Shown: in pieces, positions 23,921-29,438 of the stretch
Layout of the letters: each line of letters opens with the position of its first letter
How positions within the stretch are numbered: the first letter of the stretch is position 1
Source: a virus
IMG/VR virus record: IMGVR_UViG_3300047157_000109
Location: 1-36,067 of that record
Strand: one strand, 5' to 3'
Length of the DNA: 36,067 nt
Notes under the pieces: model-generated
The model's database searches: none
What the model was told of the DNA's origin: nothing
What the model saw: the letters and a program-made list of their open reading frames with translations, nothing else
Position numbers and translations under genes: made by a program

Positions 23921-24084
23921 TCGACCTCCTTGCCTGAGATGTTGGGCGAATATTTGTCGATGTACACGTCCGGCGGAAGTATCACCGGCGTATTTAGCGC
24001 CCGTACGTATTCTCTGAAGCGGCGCTCTTCGTTAGTCTCTTCCGGTTTCTCCTGTTTGTCAACCGTTACTTTAATACCAAACAT
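23917..24084 (-). CDS. Small hypothetical protein (55 residues)
   Basis: An excellent ribosome site (TAGGAGG, seven bases before ATG) and an ATGA overlap with primase-helicase support it. The product is charged and hydrophilic (KVTVDKQEKPEETNEERRF, then ALNTPVILPPDVYIDKYSP). It is the first gene of the replication block after a 180-base gap that may contain a promoter. No family recognised. Confidence 0.75.
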   Translation of the reverse strand: MFGIKVTVDKQEKPEETNEERRFREYVRALNTPVILPPDVYIDKYSPNISGKEVE

Positions 24085-24163
24085 GATTTCCTCCTAATTG
24101 TGGTAATGTGCCGCAAAACAGACCAAAACCCTATTGACAGGGCATTGACAAGGCCTCACTATG

Positions 24164-24191
24164 TTTATAGACACTCTAAGGGATCGCCAAA
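24164..24191 (-). promoter_or_regulatory. Weak leftward promoter candidate before the replication genes
   Basis: On the minus strand TTTGGC (24191-24186), 16 bases, TATAAA (24169-24164). The -35 match is poor, but the site lies in the only gap before the primase-helicase block. The same gap has two TTGACA words 11 bases apart on the plus strand (24134, 24145) and CTAT-GTTT-ATAG dyad symmetry, so a regulator site is also possible. Confidence 0.35.
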
Positions 24192-24245
24192 GTTTTTCAT
24201 TTGTTCTTCATGAGATGAATGACGCTGAATGAATACCACTTGGGG

Positions 24246-24260
24246 CTACCTTAGAGGTAG
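24246..24260. terminator. Hairpin after the early small-gene cluster
   Basis: CTACCT at 24246-24251 pairs with AGGTAG at 24255-24260 around three bases. It sits just after the stop of the 79-residue gene. Neither strand has a clear T-run after it, so it may be an mRNA-end or processing hairpin rather than a true terminator. Confidence 0.4.
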
Positions 24261-24265
24261 TCACC

Positions 24266-24505
24266 TCATCCCTCCGTAGGTTTAGCGGACGTCATGCCCT
24301 CATCGGTCGGATAATTAGGCTTAAGCGAACCGAGCGCCATATCCACCAGCTCTGGGATAGGGTCATAAGGCACCTTTTGAATCTCACCACCGGCGGACAG
24401 AAACTCCTCGATGTGCTGGGCTATCGTCGCGCTCTGCTTGCTCTTTTCAGGAGTCAGAGGCGCGGTGGCCTCCTCGCTCCAGTCATAAAACTCATGATTT
24501 AGCAT
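24266..24505 (-). CDS. Hypothetical protein with FLSAGGEIQKVP motif (79 residues)
   Basis: Start chosen at the ATG at 24505, which has GAGGAG upstream and lies inside the end of the previous gene; a longer frame exists but its extra part is antisense-like. The segment HIEEFLSAGGEIQKVPYDP resembles short phage proteins that share an FL-xGG-IQ-hP motif, sometimes annotated as transcriptional regulators. The rest is disordered in appearance. Last gene of the early cluster before a gap with a possible promoter. Confidence 0.7.
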   Translation of the reverse strand: MLNHEFYDWSEEATAPLTPEKSKQSATIAQHIEEFLSAGGEIQKVPYDPIPELVDMALGSLKPNYPTDEGMTSAKPTEG

Positions 24506-24698
24506 GGTATCCCATCTCCTCTTCAATGGTCTCGATAAGCTCGGCAATCACCGGAAGCTCTCCGGCTAGATAATCGCTCCTGCTCTCTCGTAAATGCGTC
24601 TCGACCTCTAGCAGAAGGCGAACGGCCGCCGCTCCGTGGTGCTGTATAGACAGCTTGCGCCATGCGGCATCACAAACGCTATTGCTCTTCGTAGTCAT
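24492..24698 (-). CDS. Hypothetical helical protein (68 residues)
   Basis: Start chosen at the ATG at 24698, overlapping the end of the previous gene and preceded by GAGGAGG. The product reads MTTKSNSVCDAAWRKLSIQH and continues as amphipathic helices (VRLLLEVETHLRES, VIAELIETIEEEMG). No domain recognised. Part of a chain of overlapping small early genes. Confidence 0.7.
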   Translation of the reverse strand: MTTKSNSVCDAAWRKLSIQHHGAAAVRLLLEVETHLRESRSDYLAGELPVIAELIETIEEEMGYHAKS

Positions 24699-24876
24699 AA
24701 GACAGTGCCTCCTCGACTCGGTTGGTTTCGTCGCACAGCTTGTCGTACTCATACCGCAGAGCAACATATATGCGCTCCTGTTCCTCATTAAGGCCGGCAG
24801 TCATGTCTAGCCTATGCAGAAGGCCGCAAGCCTCCTCCAGCGCGTCTAACGCCTCCTCTAAGTAACGTAATTTCAT
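24679..24876 (-). CDS. Hypothetical coiled-coil protein (65 residues)
   Basis: The start overlaps the previous stop (ATGA). The product is nearly all helix with heptad-like leucines (YLEEALDALEEACGLLHRLD) and an acidic end. No family recognised. It overlaps the next gene by 20 bases. Confidence 0.72.
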   Translation of the reverse strand: MKLRYLEEALDALEEACGLLHRLDMTAGLNEEQERIYVALRYEYDKLCDETNRVEEALSYDYEEQ

Positions 24877-25076
24877 CGTAAATACCTCTCAGCTAGGGGC
24901 CAAACCTCGAAGTCTTCAACCTCTAAGTTTGAATAATAGTAAACCACGGGTTTTTGCCCCGTGGCGATGTTGTAGTCTATGGCGTAGCGCCGAGCCTCCT
25001 CAAAAAACACGGAGGACATAAGCTCATAAGCTCCCTCATCATCTGTAAATGTAACATAATAAAAAGCACTGCTCAT
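24873..25076 (-). CDS. Hypothetical protein (67 residues)
   Basis: The start overlaps the preceding stop (ATGA). The product begins MSSAFYYVTFTDDEGAYELM and has a beta-alpha-beta look, rich in Tyr, Phe and acidic residues, which is frequent in phage host-takeover proteins. I do not recognise a family. Confidence 0.72.
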   Translation of the reverse strand: MSSAFYYVTFTDDEGAYELMSSVFFEEARRYAIDYNIATGQKPVVYYYSNLEVEDFEVWPLAERYLR

Positions 25077-25342
25077 TGTATCGCCTCCCTTGTAGCTTTT
25101 AAAGCCTCTTTACGTGTCCAGTGTTGTGAGTTGACCAGATAATCCGCAACGCTAGAGCGCCGGCAGTGGTTAACCTCCCAGAAAAATAATGCGTTAAAGA
25201 ATACCACCAAACCGGCGGCGGTTTTGTTGCTGTGGCTGAGCCGGTAGCATCGACCGCACAGCGTCTCGCGACTCTCCCCACCTGTTAGGGTGTTGAGAAG
25301 GATGGAGAAGGCCCGCGAGACCTCCCATAATTGATAACACAT
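25073..25342 (-). CDS. Hypothetical protein (89 residues)
   Basis: GAGGTGAT lies just before the ATG, within the stop region of the upstream gene. The product has EVSRAFSILLNTLTGGE, then CGRCYRLS, and a basic end. A similar opening (SRA-N-LTGG) occurs in small phage proteins of unknown role. One hydrophobic stretch (AAGLVVFFNALFFW) may be buried or membrane-associated. Coupled by ATGA to the next gene. Confidence 0.7.
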   Translation of the reverse strand: MCYQLWEVSRAFSILLNTLTGGESRETLCGRCYRLSHSNKTAAGLVVFFNALFFWEVNHCRRSSVADYLVNSQHWTRKEALKATREAIQ

Positions 25343-25349
25343 ATTTAAA

Positions 25350-25808
25350 TCACCTCCATGTCATAGTGAGGCCACGGGTCGCCCACTCGGCGGCCTTGTT
25401 GGCGTAATAAACTTGGTACGCTTCCACAGCGTCGGAGCGCTTGCATTCGTCGGGCATGCACTGCGGCGGGTCTGTGAAGCCTAGGTCGTCGATGTTGCGG
25501 GGCGGCTGGGCCAGCGCCTCGGCCTTCTCGGCTATGGTCTTGTGAACCTTGCCGTAGCGGCGCGTGTATTCGTCTCCAAGGGCCATCATGTGGTCATAGG
25601 CCCACAGGTAGTGGTCGAGCGATAAACGCACCCACACGGCGCTAGGGTGGTTCTTATGGGTGGGCTTGTAAGCCGGTGACTCGCCGTCAAGCTCGTGATG
25701 TGCCGTGGAGAGTAACTGCGCTGTCTCGAGTATCATTTTGACCACGTGACGGTCACATTGCGCGTCAGCGGCTAAGATCGGGTTACGGTTAAGGTAAAAG
25801 ATGTTCAT
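25350..25808 (-). CDS. Conserved phage protein, possibly DenV-like DNA repair fold
   Basis: A 152-residue protein with AGGAG eight bases before ATG. The signature reads FYLNRNPILAADAQCDRHVV followed by KMILETAQLLS, then THKNHPSAVWVR and EYTRRYGKVHK, and finally QCMPDECKR and AYQVYYANKA. This family is widespread in phages and usually left hypothetical. Its helical order and conserved His/Lys/Tyr recall pyrimidine-dimer glycosylases (DenV), but the likeness is from memory and weak. It follows the structured region 25857-25977 directly, so its expression may be controlled by that RNA. Confidence 0.75.
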   Translation of the reverse strand: MNIFYLNRNPILAADAQCDRHVVKMILETAQLLSTAHHELDGESPAYKPTHKNHPSAVWVRLSLDHYLWAYDHMMALGDEYTRRYGKVHKTIAEKAEALAQPPRNIDDLGFTDPPQCMPDECKRSDAVEAYQVYYANKAAEWATRGLTMTWR

Positions 25809-25856
25809 GTGTAAATCTCCTGTTGTTACTTATAAGGTGCCGACTAGGTTTCTGGA

Positions 25857-25977
25857 CTGCCGTGATGTTCGGCGAGCCCTCCACTAATGATTCACTCTTA
25901 GAAAGTGTCATCCCTTACCCTTTCGGGCAGTAGCTAGGCGGCGAAAGCTGGTTACCTTAGCGCCCCGTAGGACGCTA
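25857..25977 (-). ncRNA. Candidate structured RNA or RNA control element
   Basis: In the minus-strand reading there are four hairpins: TAGCGTCC/GGGCGCTA (25977-25958) with a TACG loop; CCC/GGG with a GAAA loop (25927-25918); CACTT/GAGTG (25907-25893); and GCCG/CGGC (25873-25859). Two pairs that are C-A mismatches on the plus strand (25963/25972 and 25897/25903) become G-U on the minus strand, and both tetraloops are the stable kinds only in that orientation. No open frame fills the 180 bases. It lies in the early operon, ahead of the 152-residue gene. I could not match it to a known riboswitch. Confidence 0.5.
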
Positions 25978-25988
25978 TCGAAACCCTC

Positions 25989-26132
25989 CTAAATGTGCGG
26001 ATAGTCCCAATCCTGAGCCTCTCCGTGTCTCTCGTATGCGCAATGATCGCACAGATACTCCTCCGCTAAGTCGTCGTAAAACATATCGGCGGCGTCGTAT
26101 GCCACCTCGCCGCACTCCTCACATATACCCAT
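25989..26132 (-). CDS. Small zinc-ribbon protein (47 residues)
   Basis: ATG at 26132 lies three bases after the previous stop, with AGGAG eleven bases upstream. The product has CEEC at 4-7 and CDHC at about 28-31, a four-cysteine zinc ribbon, with acidic residues between. Tiny zinc-ribbon proteins of early phage operons often bind host RNA polymerase or other host proteins, but nothing here shows the partner. The structured RNA candidate follows 11 bases after its stop. Confidence 0.75.
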   Translation of the reverse strand: MGICEECGEVAYDAADMFYDDLAEEYLCDHCAYERHGEAQDWDYPHI

Positions 26133-26135
26133 GTA

Positions 26136-26468
26136 TCACTGCTCCTCTAGATCTAGGCCTAAGCGCTCTGCTTGCTCGTGCATGAGGAGCAAAGCGCCCT
26201 CGTAAGCGATCTGATGGACCATGTCCCAGAAGTTAAACTCGAGACCGTAGAGGGCCTCTTCTGCCTTGTACTGAGCGTTATTGAACAGGTTACCATCTCC
26301 GCGCATGGCGTCCACAATCTCGAACGCTGTTGCGTCGTAGGTCTCTACGCCCATTCGGTAGGCCGACTCGTGGAGTAACTGCCCCGCGTCTCCGCCAAAC
26401 TTTTCGATCTCGTCCGCTACTTCGTTAGTGCGCGACATGCAGTCGCTGTAGAATGCTGTGAAATTCAT
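26136..26468 (-). CDS. Hypothetical acidic protein (110 residues)
   Basis: Preceded by CAGGAG and overlapping the upstream stop (ATGA). The product is helical and acidic (SRTNEVADEIEKFGGDAGQL, then LEFNFWDMVHQIAYEGALLL). No domain recognised. It belongs to the first transcribed part of the leftward operon. Confidence 0.73.
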   Translation of the reverse strand: MNFTAFYSDCMSRTNEVADEIEKFGGDAGQLLHESAYRMGVETYDATAFEIVDAMRGDGNLFNNAQYKAEEALYGLEFNFWDMVHQIAYEGALLLMHEQAERLGLDLEEQ

Positions 26469-26677
26469 CGTGTAATCTCCTGATTAGTTGCTTGCTTGGC
26501 GTAGTCAAACGCCGGTATATACTCTTTAAAGACTCGGCGAGTGTTTGGCAACTCCTCGCCCGTCTCTTGGTCTGTCAAGGTTACCGTGTAGCGAAACCCG
26601 CAGTCTGTTTCGGTTTCCCGTACCTGAGCGCAAAGGCCGTCTTCGTCTTTGTCTATCAATACGTTTAAAAGCTCCAT
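26465..26677 (-). CDS. Hypothetical protein (70 residues)
   Basis: Start chosen at ATG 26677, which has GGGGAG five bases upstream; the frame is open further but would cover the membrane gene upstream. The product (MELLNVLIDKDEDGLCAQVR start) has a small beta-rich look with FRYTVTLTDQETGEEL. No family recognised. Confidence 0.7.
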   Translation of the reverse strand: MELLNVLIDKDEDGLCAQVRETETDCGFRYTVTLTDQETGEELPNTRRVFKEYIPAFDYAKQATNQEITR

Positions 26678-26678
26678 A

Positions 26679-26843
26679 CTAACTCCCCAAATAAATAATT
26701 GCGTTAAAGATGAAAGGCAAGCCCCAATGGAGCATGAAGGCCGCAAATCCGGCCCCGCCTATTACTATGGTGAGAAGATCTTGCGCCTCGTGGGCCTTCA
26801 GTTTGTTTCGTTCTTTGCTGATTTCTTTGCGTAAGTAGAACAT
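26679..26843 (-). CDS. Small membrane protein (54 residues)
   Basis: The frame fills the gap between its neighbours: ATG three bases after the previous stop, with GGGAG upstream, and TAG one base before the next ATG. A charged start (FYLRKEISKERNKLKAHEAQ) is followed by one long or two short membrane segments (LLTIVIGGAGFAAFML, LPFIFNAIIYLG). By context an early membrane-directed protein. Confidence 0.7.
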   Translation of the reverse strand: MFYLRKEISKERNKLKAHEAQDLLTIVIGGAGFAAFMLHWGLPFIFNAIIYLGS

Positions 26844-26846
26844 CTC

Positions 26847-27176
26847 TCACTCTCCCTGCTCTGGGACGCTACGTAAAACCTCAAGATAGGCGTCTGTCAT
26901 GCCCTTTTCATACCAGAGCGATCTAGCTAGCGCCTTGATAAGGCCTCTATATTCTAGCGCCTCGATACACTTGGCGATTGGATAGCCGCGCTTCGCTTGC
27001 TTGAGTGCATAAGCTACTAGGACACCCTCCGCCGACACTAGCACCTTTGAGGCGGACGTCCAGCCGTTGCGCCCTCGCTCCCTGTGCTTCGCGTCCCGCT
27101 CGCTTGCGGTGGCGTATTCGCTTTTAACTGAGCGGAACTGCTCAGCGTTTTTAATCTCCATGAATCCGTAGGTCAT
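26847..27176 (-). CDS. Hypothetical protein (109 residues)
   Basis: Start chosen at the ATG of TAATG at 27176, with AAGGAGG eight bases upstream; an ATG six bases earlier is too near that site. The product is basic in the first half (YATASERDAKHRERGRNGW) and helical after. No domain recognised. Confidence 0.72.
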   Translation of the reverse strand: MTYGFMEIKNAEQFRSVKSEYATASERDAKHRERGRNGWTSASKVLVSAEGVLVAYALKQAKRGYPIAKCIEALEYRGLIKALARSLWYEKGMTDAYLEVLRSVPEQGE

Positions 27177-27427
27177 TACCATGCCTCCTTAAGTAGTCTC
27201 AACGCCTCTGCGCGTAGCTCTGTCCGCTCTCCGCGCCGCGCTCCCTCCATTTTCCCAAGCTCTGAGGCCAAGTCCCCTACGCGGAGATCTAAGGCCCGCT
27301 CATGCCGGTCCAGCGCCTCACAAGGGCCATCCCCTAAGGTAGCCTCCAAAGCCGCCCTACGGGCTACTGAGCGCGCTTTGAGCGTTGCTTCGAATCTCTC
27401 CAGAAAATCTAATTGCTGTGCGTTCAT
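27176..27427 (-). CDS. Hypothetical coiled-coil protein (83 residues)
   Basis: AGGAG precedes the ATG by about nine bases. The product is one long charged helix rich in Arg, Glu, Leu and Ala (LERFEATLKARSVARRAALE), suited to a coiled coil. It is the second gene of the leftward early operon. Function unknown. Confidence 0.72.
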   Translation of the reverse strand: MNAQQLDFLERFEATLKARSVARRAALEATLGDGPCEALDRHERALDLRVGDLASELGKMEGARRGERTELRAEALRLLKEAW

Positions 27428-27430
27428 TGT

Positions 27431-27880
27431 TCAATCTCCTATGCGGGCCGCGCCGCCTATGTTCTTTCCGTCTTGCGTAAACCATGTACTGGTGGCGATC
27501 TTACGACGCTGTGCGGTGTCTGCCGTCCAGTCCTGAATGACGCCGTCGATAACCGTTAGCGTGTGACCCCTTACCAGTAGCACCCAAGTGCCTTTGGTGT
27601 TTTGTTTGGTGAAGCGGTTAATGGTTACGCCGTCGAACTCTTTGGTGAACTCAATCGACCGCCCCTCCTTGCCCGCCGCCTCAATTAGCGCCGTGGTGAA
27701 GCCGGAGCACTTAGGCCCCTTGCGGTGCTTTCTGCCATGCTTAGCGAGTAGCCGGTGTGCCTTGCCAGCGCTCCAATTGAACGCCGTGGCGATGGCAACG
27801 ACGGTGCAGAAATTGTTTTCGTTGTAGCCGCTAGGTGACTTCATAATCATCCGAACGTGTTCGTAATTTTGGGTTGGCAT
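27431..27880 (-). CDS. Papain-like cysteine protease family protein, first early gene
   Basis: A 149-residue protein. NNFCTVVAIATAFN places a Cys at residue 25 at the start of a helix. GTWVLLVRGHTLTVIDGVIQ places His106, with Asp112 or Asp117 following. This is the Cys-His-Asp order of papain-fold (C39-like) enzymes seen in many phage early proteins with a GHA-x-IDG word. The start has GGAGG seven bases upstream. Being the first gene behind the leftward promoter and leader, it is probably made at once on infection and may cleave a host protein. The target is unknown, and the fold assignment is by motif only. Confidence 0.68.
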   Translation of the reverse strand: MPTQNYEHVRMIMKSPSGYNENNFCTVVAIATAFNWSAGKAHRLLAKHGRKHRKGPKCSGFTTALIEAAGKEGRSIEFTKEFDGVTINRFTKQNTKGTWVLLVRGHTLTVIDGVIQDWTADTAQRRKIATSTWFTQDGKNIGGAARIGD

Positions 27881-27905
27881 GATGTGCCCTCCTTAGTTGC
27901 TTATT

Positions 27906-27928
27906 AAAAGACCCTATCGCTAGGGCCC
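27906..27928 (-). terminator. Terminator-like attenuator hairpin just before the first early gene
   Basis: Minus-strand CCCTA (27925-27921), loop GCGA, TAGGG (27916-27912). The stem extends through G-U pairs (plus-strand 27911/27926 and 27909/27928) and a G-C pair (27910/27927), and is followed by TCTTTTAAT. It lies about 25 bases before the protease start codon, so transcription could stop here unless prevented. Confidence 0.55.
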
Positions 27929-27939
27929 TTAAATAAGCC

Positions 27940-28042
27940 CTGAGAGCGTTTCTCTGCGGCTTGGATTGTCTGCCCTTGCCGGTGAGTGCCGTGGATTGTC
28001 TGCCCGTTGGCGCGCTCTCAGTGCTTGGTGTTGCTCTCAGTG
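27940..28042 (-). repeat. Direct repeats and competing complementary arms in the early leader
   Basis: TGGATTGTCTGCCC occurs at 27962-27975 and 27992-28005 (30-base period). GCTCTCAGTG occurs at 28014-28023 and 28033-28042. CTGAGAGC at 27940-27947 is complementary to GCTCTCAG of both latter copies, so the leader RNA can form either of two exclusive 8-bp stems. Confidence 0.6.
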
Positions 28043-28329
28043 TTCCGCGTGGCTTCGCTTCATCGCCTACCCGATGGGCTAGGCCGCGCTTTCCGCTGAG
28101 GTGTTGCTATATGACCCGTCGCGCTCCGGTCCGCTAGGCTTGAGGCTGAGCATGTGATCCGGTAGGGGATCGCCGCGCCTCGCTAGCAGGGGTTAACTAG
28201 GGGTTTGGTTAGATTTTCAGTGAAGGCCCTCTTCGTGGACTCCGACGCTAACCCGTCGCTTTCTTTACCGAGCCGCCCAATGTGGGGGTGACTCTGCGGG
28301 ATTGTGGCTCCCCGTCGCCGTTGAAATGA

Positions 28330-28357
28330 ATATTAGCAAACTGAGGAGTCCGCGCAA
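28330..28357 (-). promoter_or_regulatory. Leftward early promoter candidate flanked by an inverted repeat
   Basis: On the minus strand TTGCGC (28357-28352), 16 bases, TAATAT (28335-28330). The expected start is near 28323. TTGAAAT at 28321-28327 and ATTTCAA at 28364-28370 form an inverted repeat that encloses it, with TTAG/CTAA inside. It is the only plausible promoter found for the early operon. Confidence 0.5.
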
Positions 28358-28383
28358 CCCCTAATTTCAATTTATTTTCACTT

Positions 28384-28398
28384 TGTGGATTATTTACA
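28384..28398. other. Two overlapping near-DnaA boxes in AT-rich DNA, possible origin element
   Basis: TGTGGATTA (28384-28392) reverse-complements to TAATCCACA, one base from TTATCCACA. TTATTTACA (28390-28398) differs at two bases. They lie in the AT-rich stretch 28320-28430. Function as an origin is inferred. Confidence 0.3.
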
Positions 28399-28401
28399 TT
28401 C

Positions 28402-28429
28402 TTGAGCTGAAAACTCACGCGCCTATAAA
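28402..28429 (+). promoter_or_regulatory. Rightward promoter-like site
   Basis: TTGAGC (28402-28407), 16 bases, TATAAA (28424-28429). It is back-to-back with the leftward candidate at 28330-28357. No convincing gene follows for 1 kb, so if active it would make a long leader or an untranslated RNA, possibly a replication primer. Confidence 0.35.
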
Positions 28430-28710
28430 TAGAACGCGCACGCGGTTAGCACGTATGCGATGCCCTGTCTAGGTATTATTACACAAAATGCGAATAAAGT
28501 GTTCCGAGTGCTAGGGCATAGCTTAGGGCTAACGTCGCTCACAGGGCGTTTTAGAGGCCTTCTCGAGCGTGTTGGGGTTGGCATGGTTCGTGCTAGGCCC
28601 TCAACTGCCTCATTACTGGTAATAGTTCACAGGGTTGTAGTGACTGGCACGGCGTGTGCATGGCGTTGTAGCTGACCGCATGGCTCGCCGCTCGCTTATC
28701 CCAGCGTGTC

Positions 28711-28751
28711 CCCTCGTGGTCAGGCCCTCGTGGTCAGGCCCTACGGTCAGG
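28711..28751. repeat. Three tandem 13-14-bp repeats
   Basis: CCCTCGTGGTCAGG at 28711-28724 and 28725-28738, then CCCTACGGTCAGG at 28739-28751. GC-rich and non-coding. A second pair, GCACCACCACGG, lies at 28836-28847 and 28849-28860. Confidence 0.75.
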
Positions 28752-29085
28752 CCATGGGTGAGAGGGCCCCCCATAAAAGCCCCAGCGGCTCCCACACCGC
28801 CTCCCTCCTGTCACCTTTCTGGATCCCCCACGGTCGCACCACCACGGTGCACCACCACGGACAAGCACAAAGCATGCCAAGTCGGGCCAAACAGGCATAC
28901 CCCGCGTACCTATGCGGTTTGGCGGCCGAAAAGCACCCCCACGGGGGCCTGTTGGGCTGGCGAGTATAGTGTGGTAGGCTCTTCCGTTTGCAAAGAGTAA
29001 CTTTTGAGGTCTGTTTGGGCACTTATTGGTACATTTTAGGCACCCCGTGGGTAGCCAGAAAGACCAATACATTCATAGACTTAGC

Positions 29086-29221
29086 CATATAGGCCCACAG
29101 AGCATAAATAGAGCCCCAACCAGACCACTGTGTGACTATATGGGAACTTCACGAACAGGCATATATAGACTAGAATGTGACCTTTGTGTGAGCTTACCTG
29201 CCGTCTAGTTGGCTATATGGG
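29086..29221. repeat. Recurring CTATATGG words upstream of the late promoters
   Basis: GCCATATAGG (inverted) begins near 29089, CTATATGGGAACTT near 29137 and CTATATGGGTACTT near 29213. A related CTATATGG lies at 33886-33893 just after the 33844 promoter. Spacing and orientation vary. They may be binding sites for a phage regulator. Confidence 0.45.
29148..29176 (+). promoter_or_regulatory. Rightward promoter candidate, upstream member
   Basis: TTCACG (29148-29153), 17 bases, TAGAAT (29171-29176). The -10 box matches five of six bases and the -35 four of six. It lies 81 bases upstream of a better promoter and shares its CTATATGGG neighbour. Confidence 0.42.
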
Positions 29222-29228
29222 TACTTGA

Positions 29229-29257
29229 TTGACAAAACCCCTTAAAAATGCTACAAT
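29229..29257 (+). promoter_or_regulatory. Strong sigma-70-like late promoter before the terminase genes
   Basis: TTGACA (29229-29234), 17 bases, TACAAT (29252-29257): a full -35 and a five-of-six -10 at ideal spacing. The expected start is near 29264, giving a 175-base leader before the small terminase. It probably drives packaging and head genes with host polymerase. Confidence 0.8.
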
Positions 29258-29438
29258 AAAACCGTATTATAGGTACTATATAGGACAAGACGGATTAGGC
29301 TTAAGCGACCTCTTCCTCCACACCTTTTCAGAGTGACTCAAGCGATCTCATCTACGGACATCATCTATCGACTCCCTCTGAGAAGACAACACCATCCAAG
29401 TTAAATCCCGCAGGGGACTATAGAGTAAGGAGTTTGAG

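Larger units (their letters stand above)
27881..29438. other. 1.56-kb control region between divergent early and late units
   Basis: No frame in this stretch has a ribosome site, family motif or the codon habit of neighbouring genes. It contains the leader of the early transcript with its hairpin (27906-27928), direct repeats (27940-28042), a leftward promoter (28330-28357), AT-rich DNA with near-DnaA boxes (28384-28398), a GC-rich part with tandem repeats (28711-28860) and rightward promoters (29148-29176, 29229-29257). In T7-like phages such a place can hold the origin, and after circular assembly also the terminal repeat. Confidence 0.75.

Noticed and set aside
19836-24084. T7-type single-subunit RNA polymerase or integrase in the replication region
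   Set aside because: All frames here are accounted for by polymerase, primase-helicase and small genes; no motif of either enzyme is seen anywhere in the window.
25858-25977. Match to known riboswitches (THF, preQ1, cobalamin, glutamine)
   Set aside because: I compared remembered core words of these classes and found none in proper order; the element is left as unassigned.
25809-25988. tRNA gene in the structured gap
   Set aside because: Hairpins do not form an acceptor stem, T-arm and anticodon arm in tRNA order, and no CCA end or T-loop consensus is present.
28460-28675. Plus-strand open frame of 71 codons in the control region
   Set aside because: No ribosome site, composition unlike other genes, no motif. 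The promoter-like site before it is noted separately.
28734-29072. Overlapping minus-strand frames of 91-112 codons in the control region
   Set aside because: Several frames are open together because the DNA is GC-rich and repetitive; Trp- and Pro-rich products and no ribosome sites.
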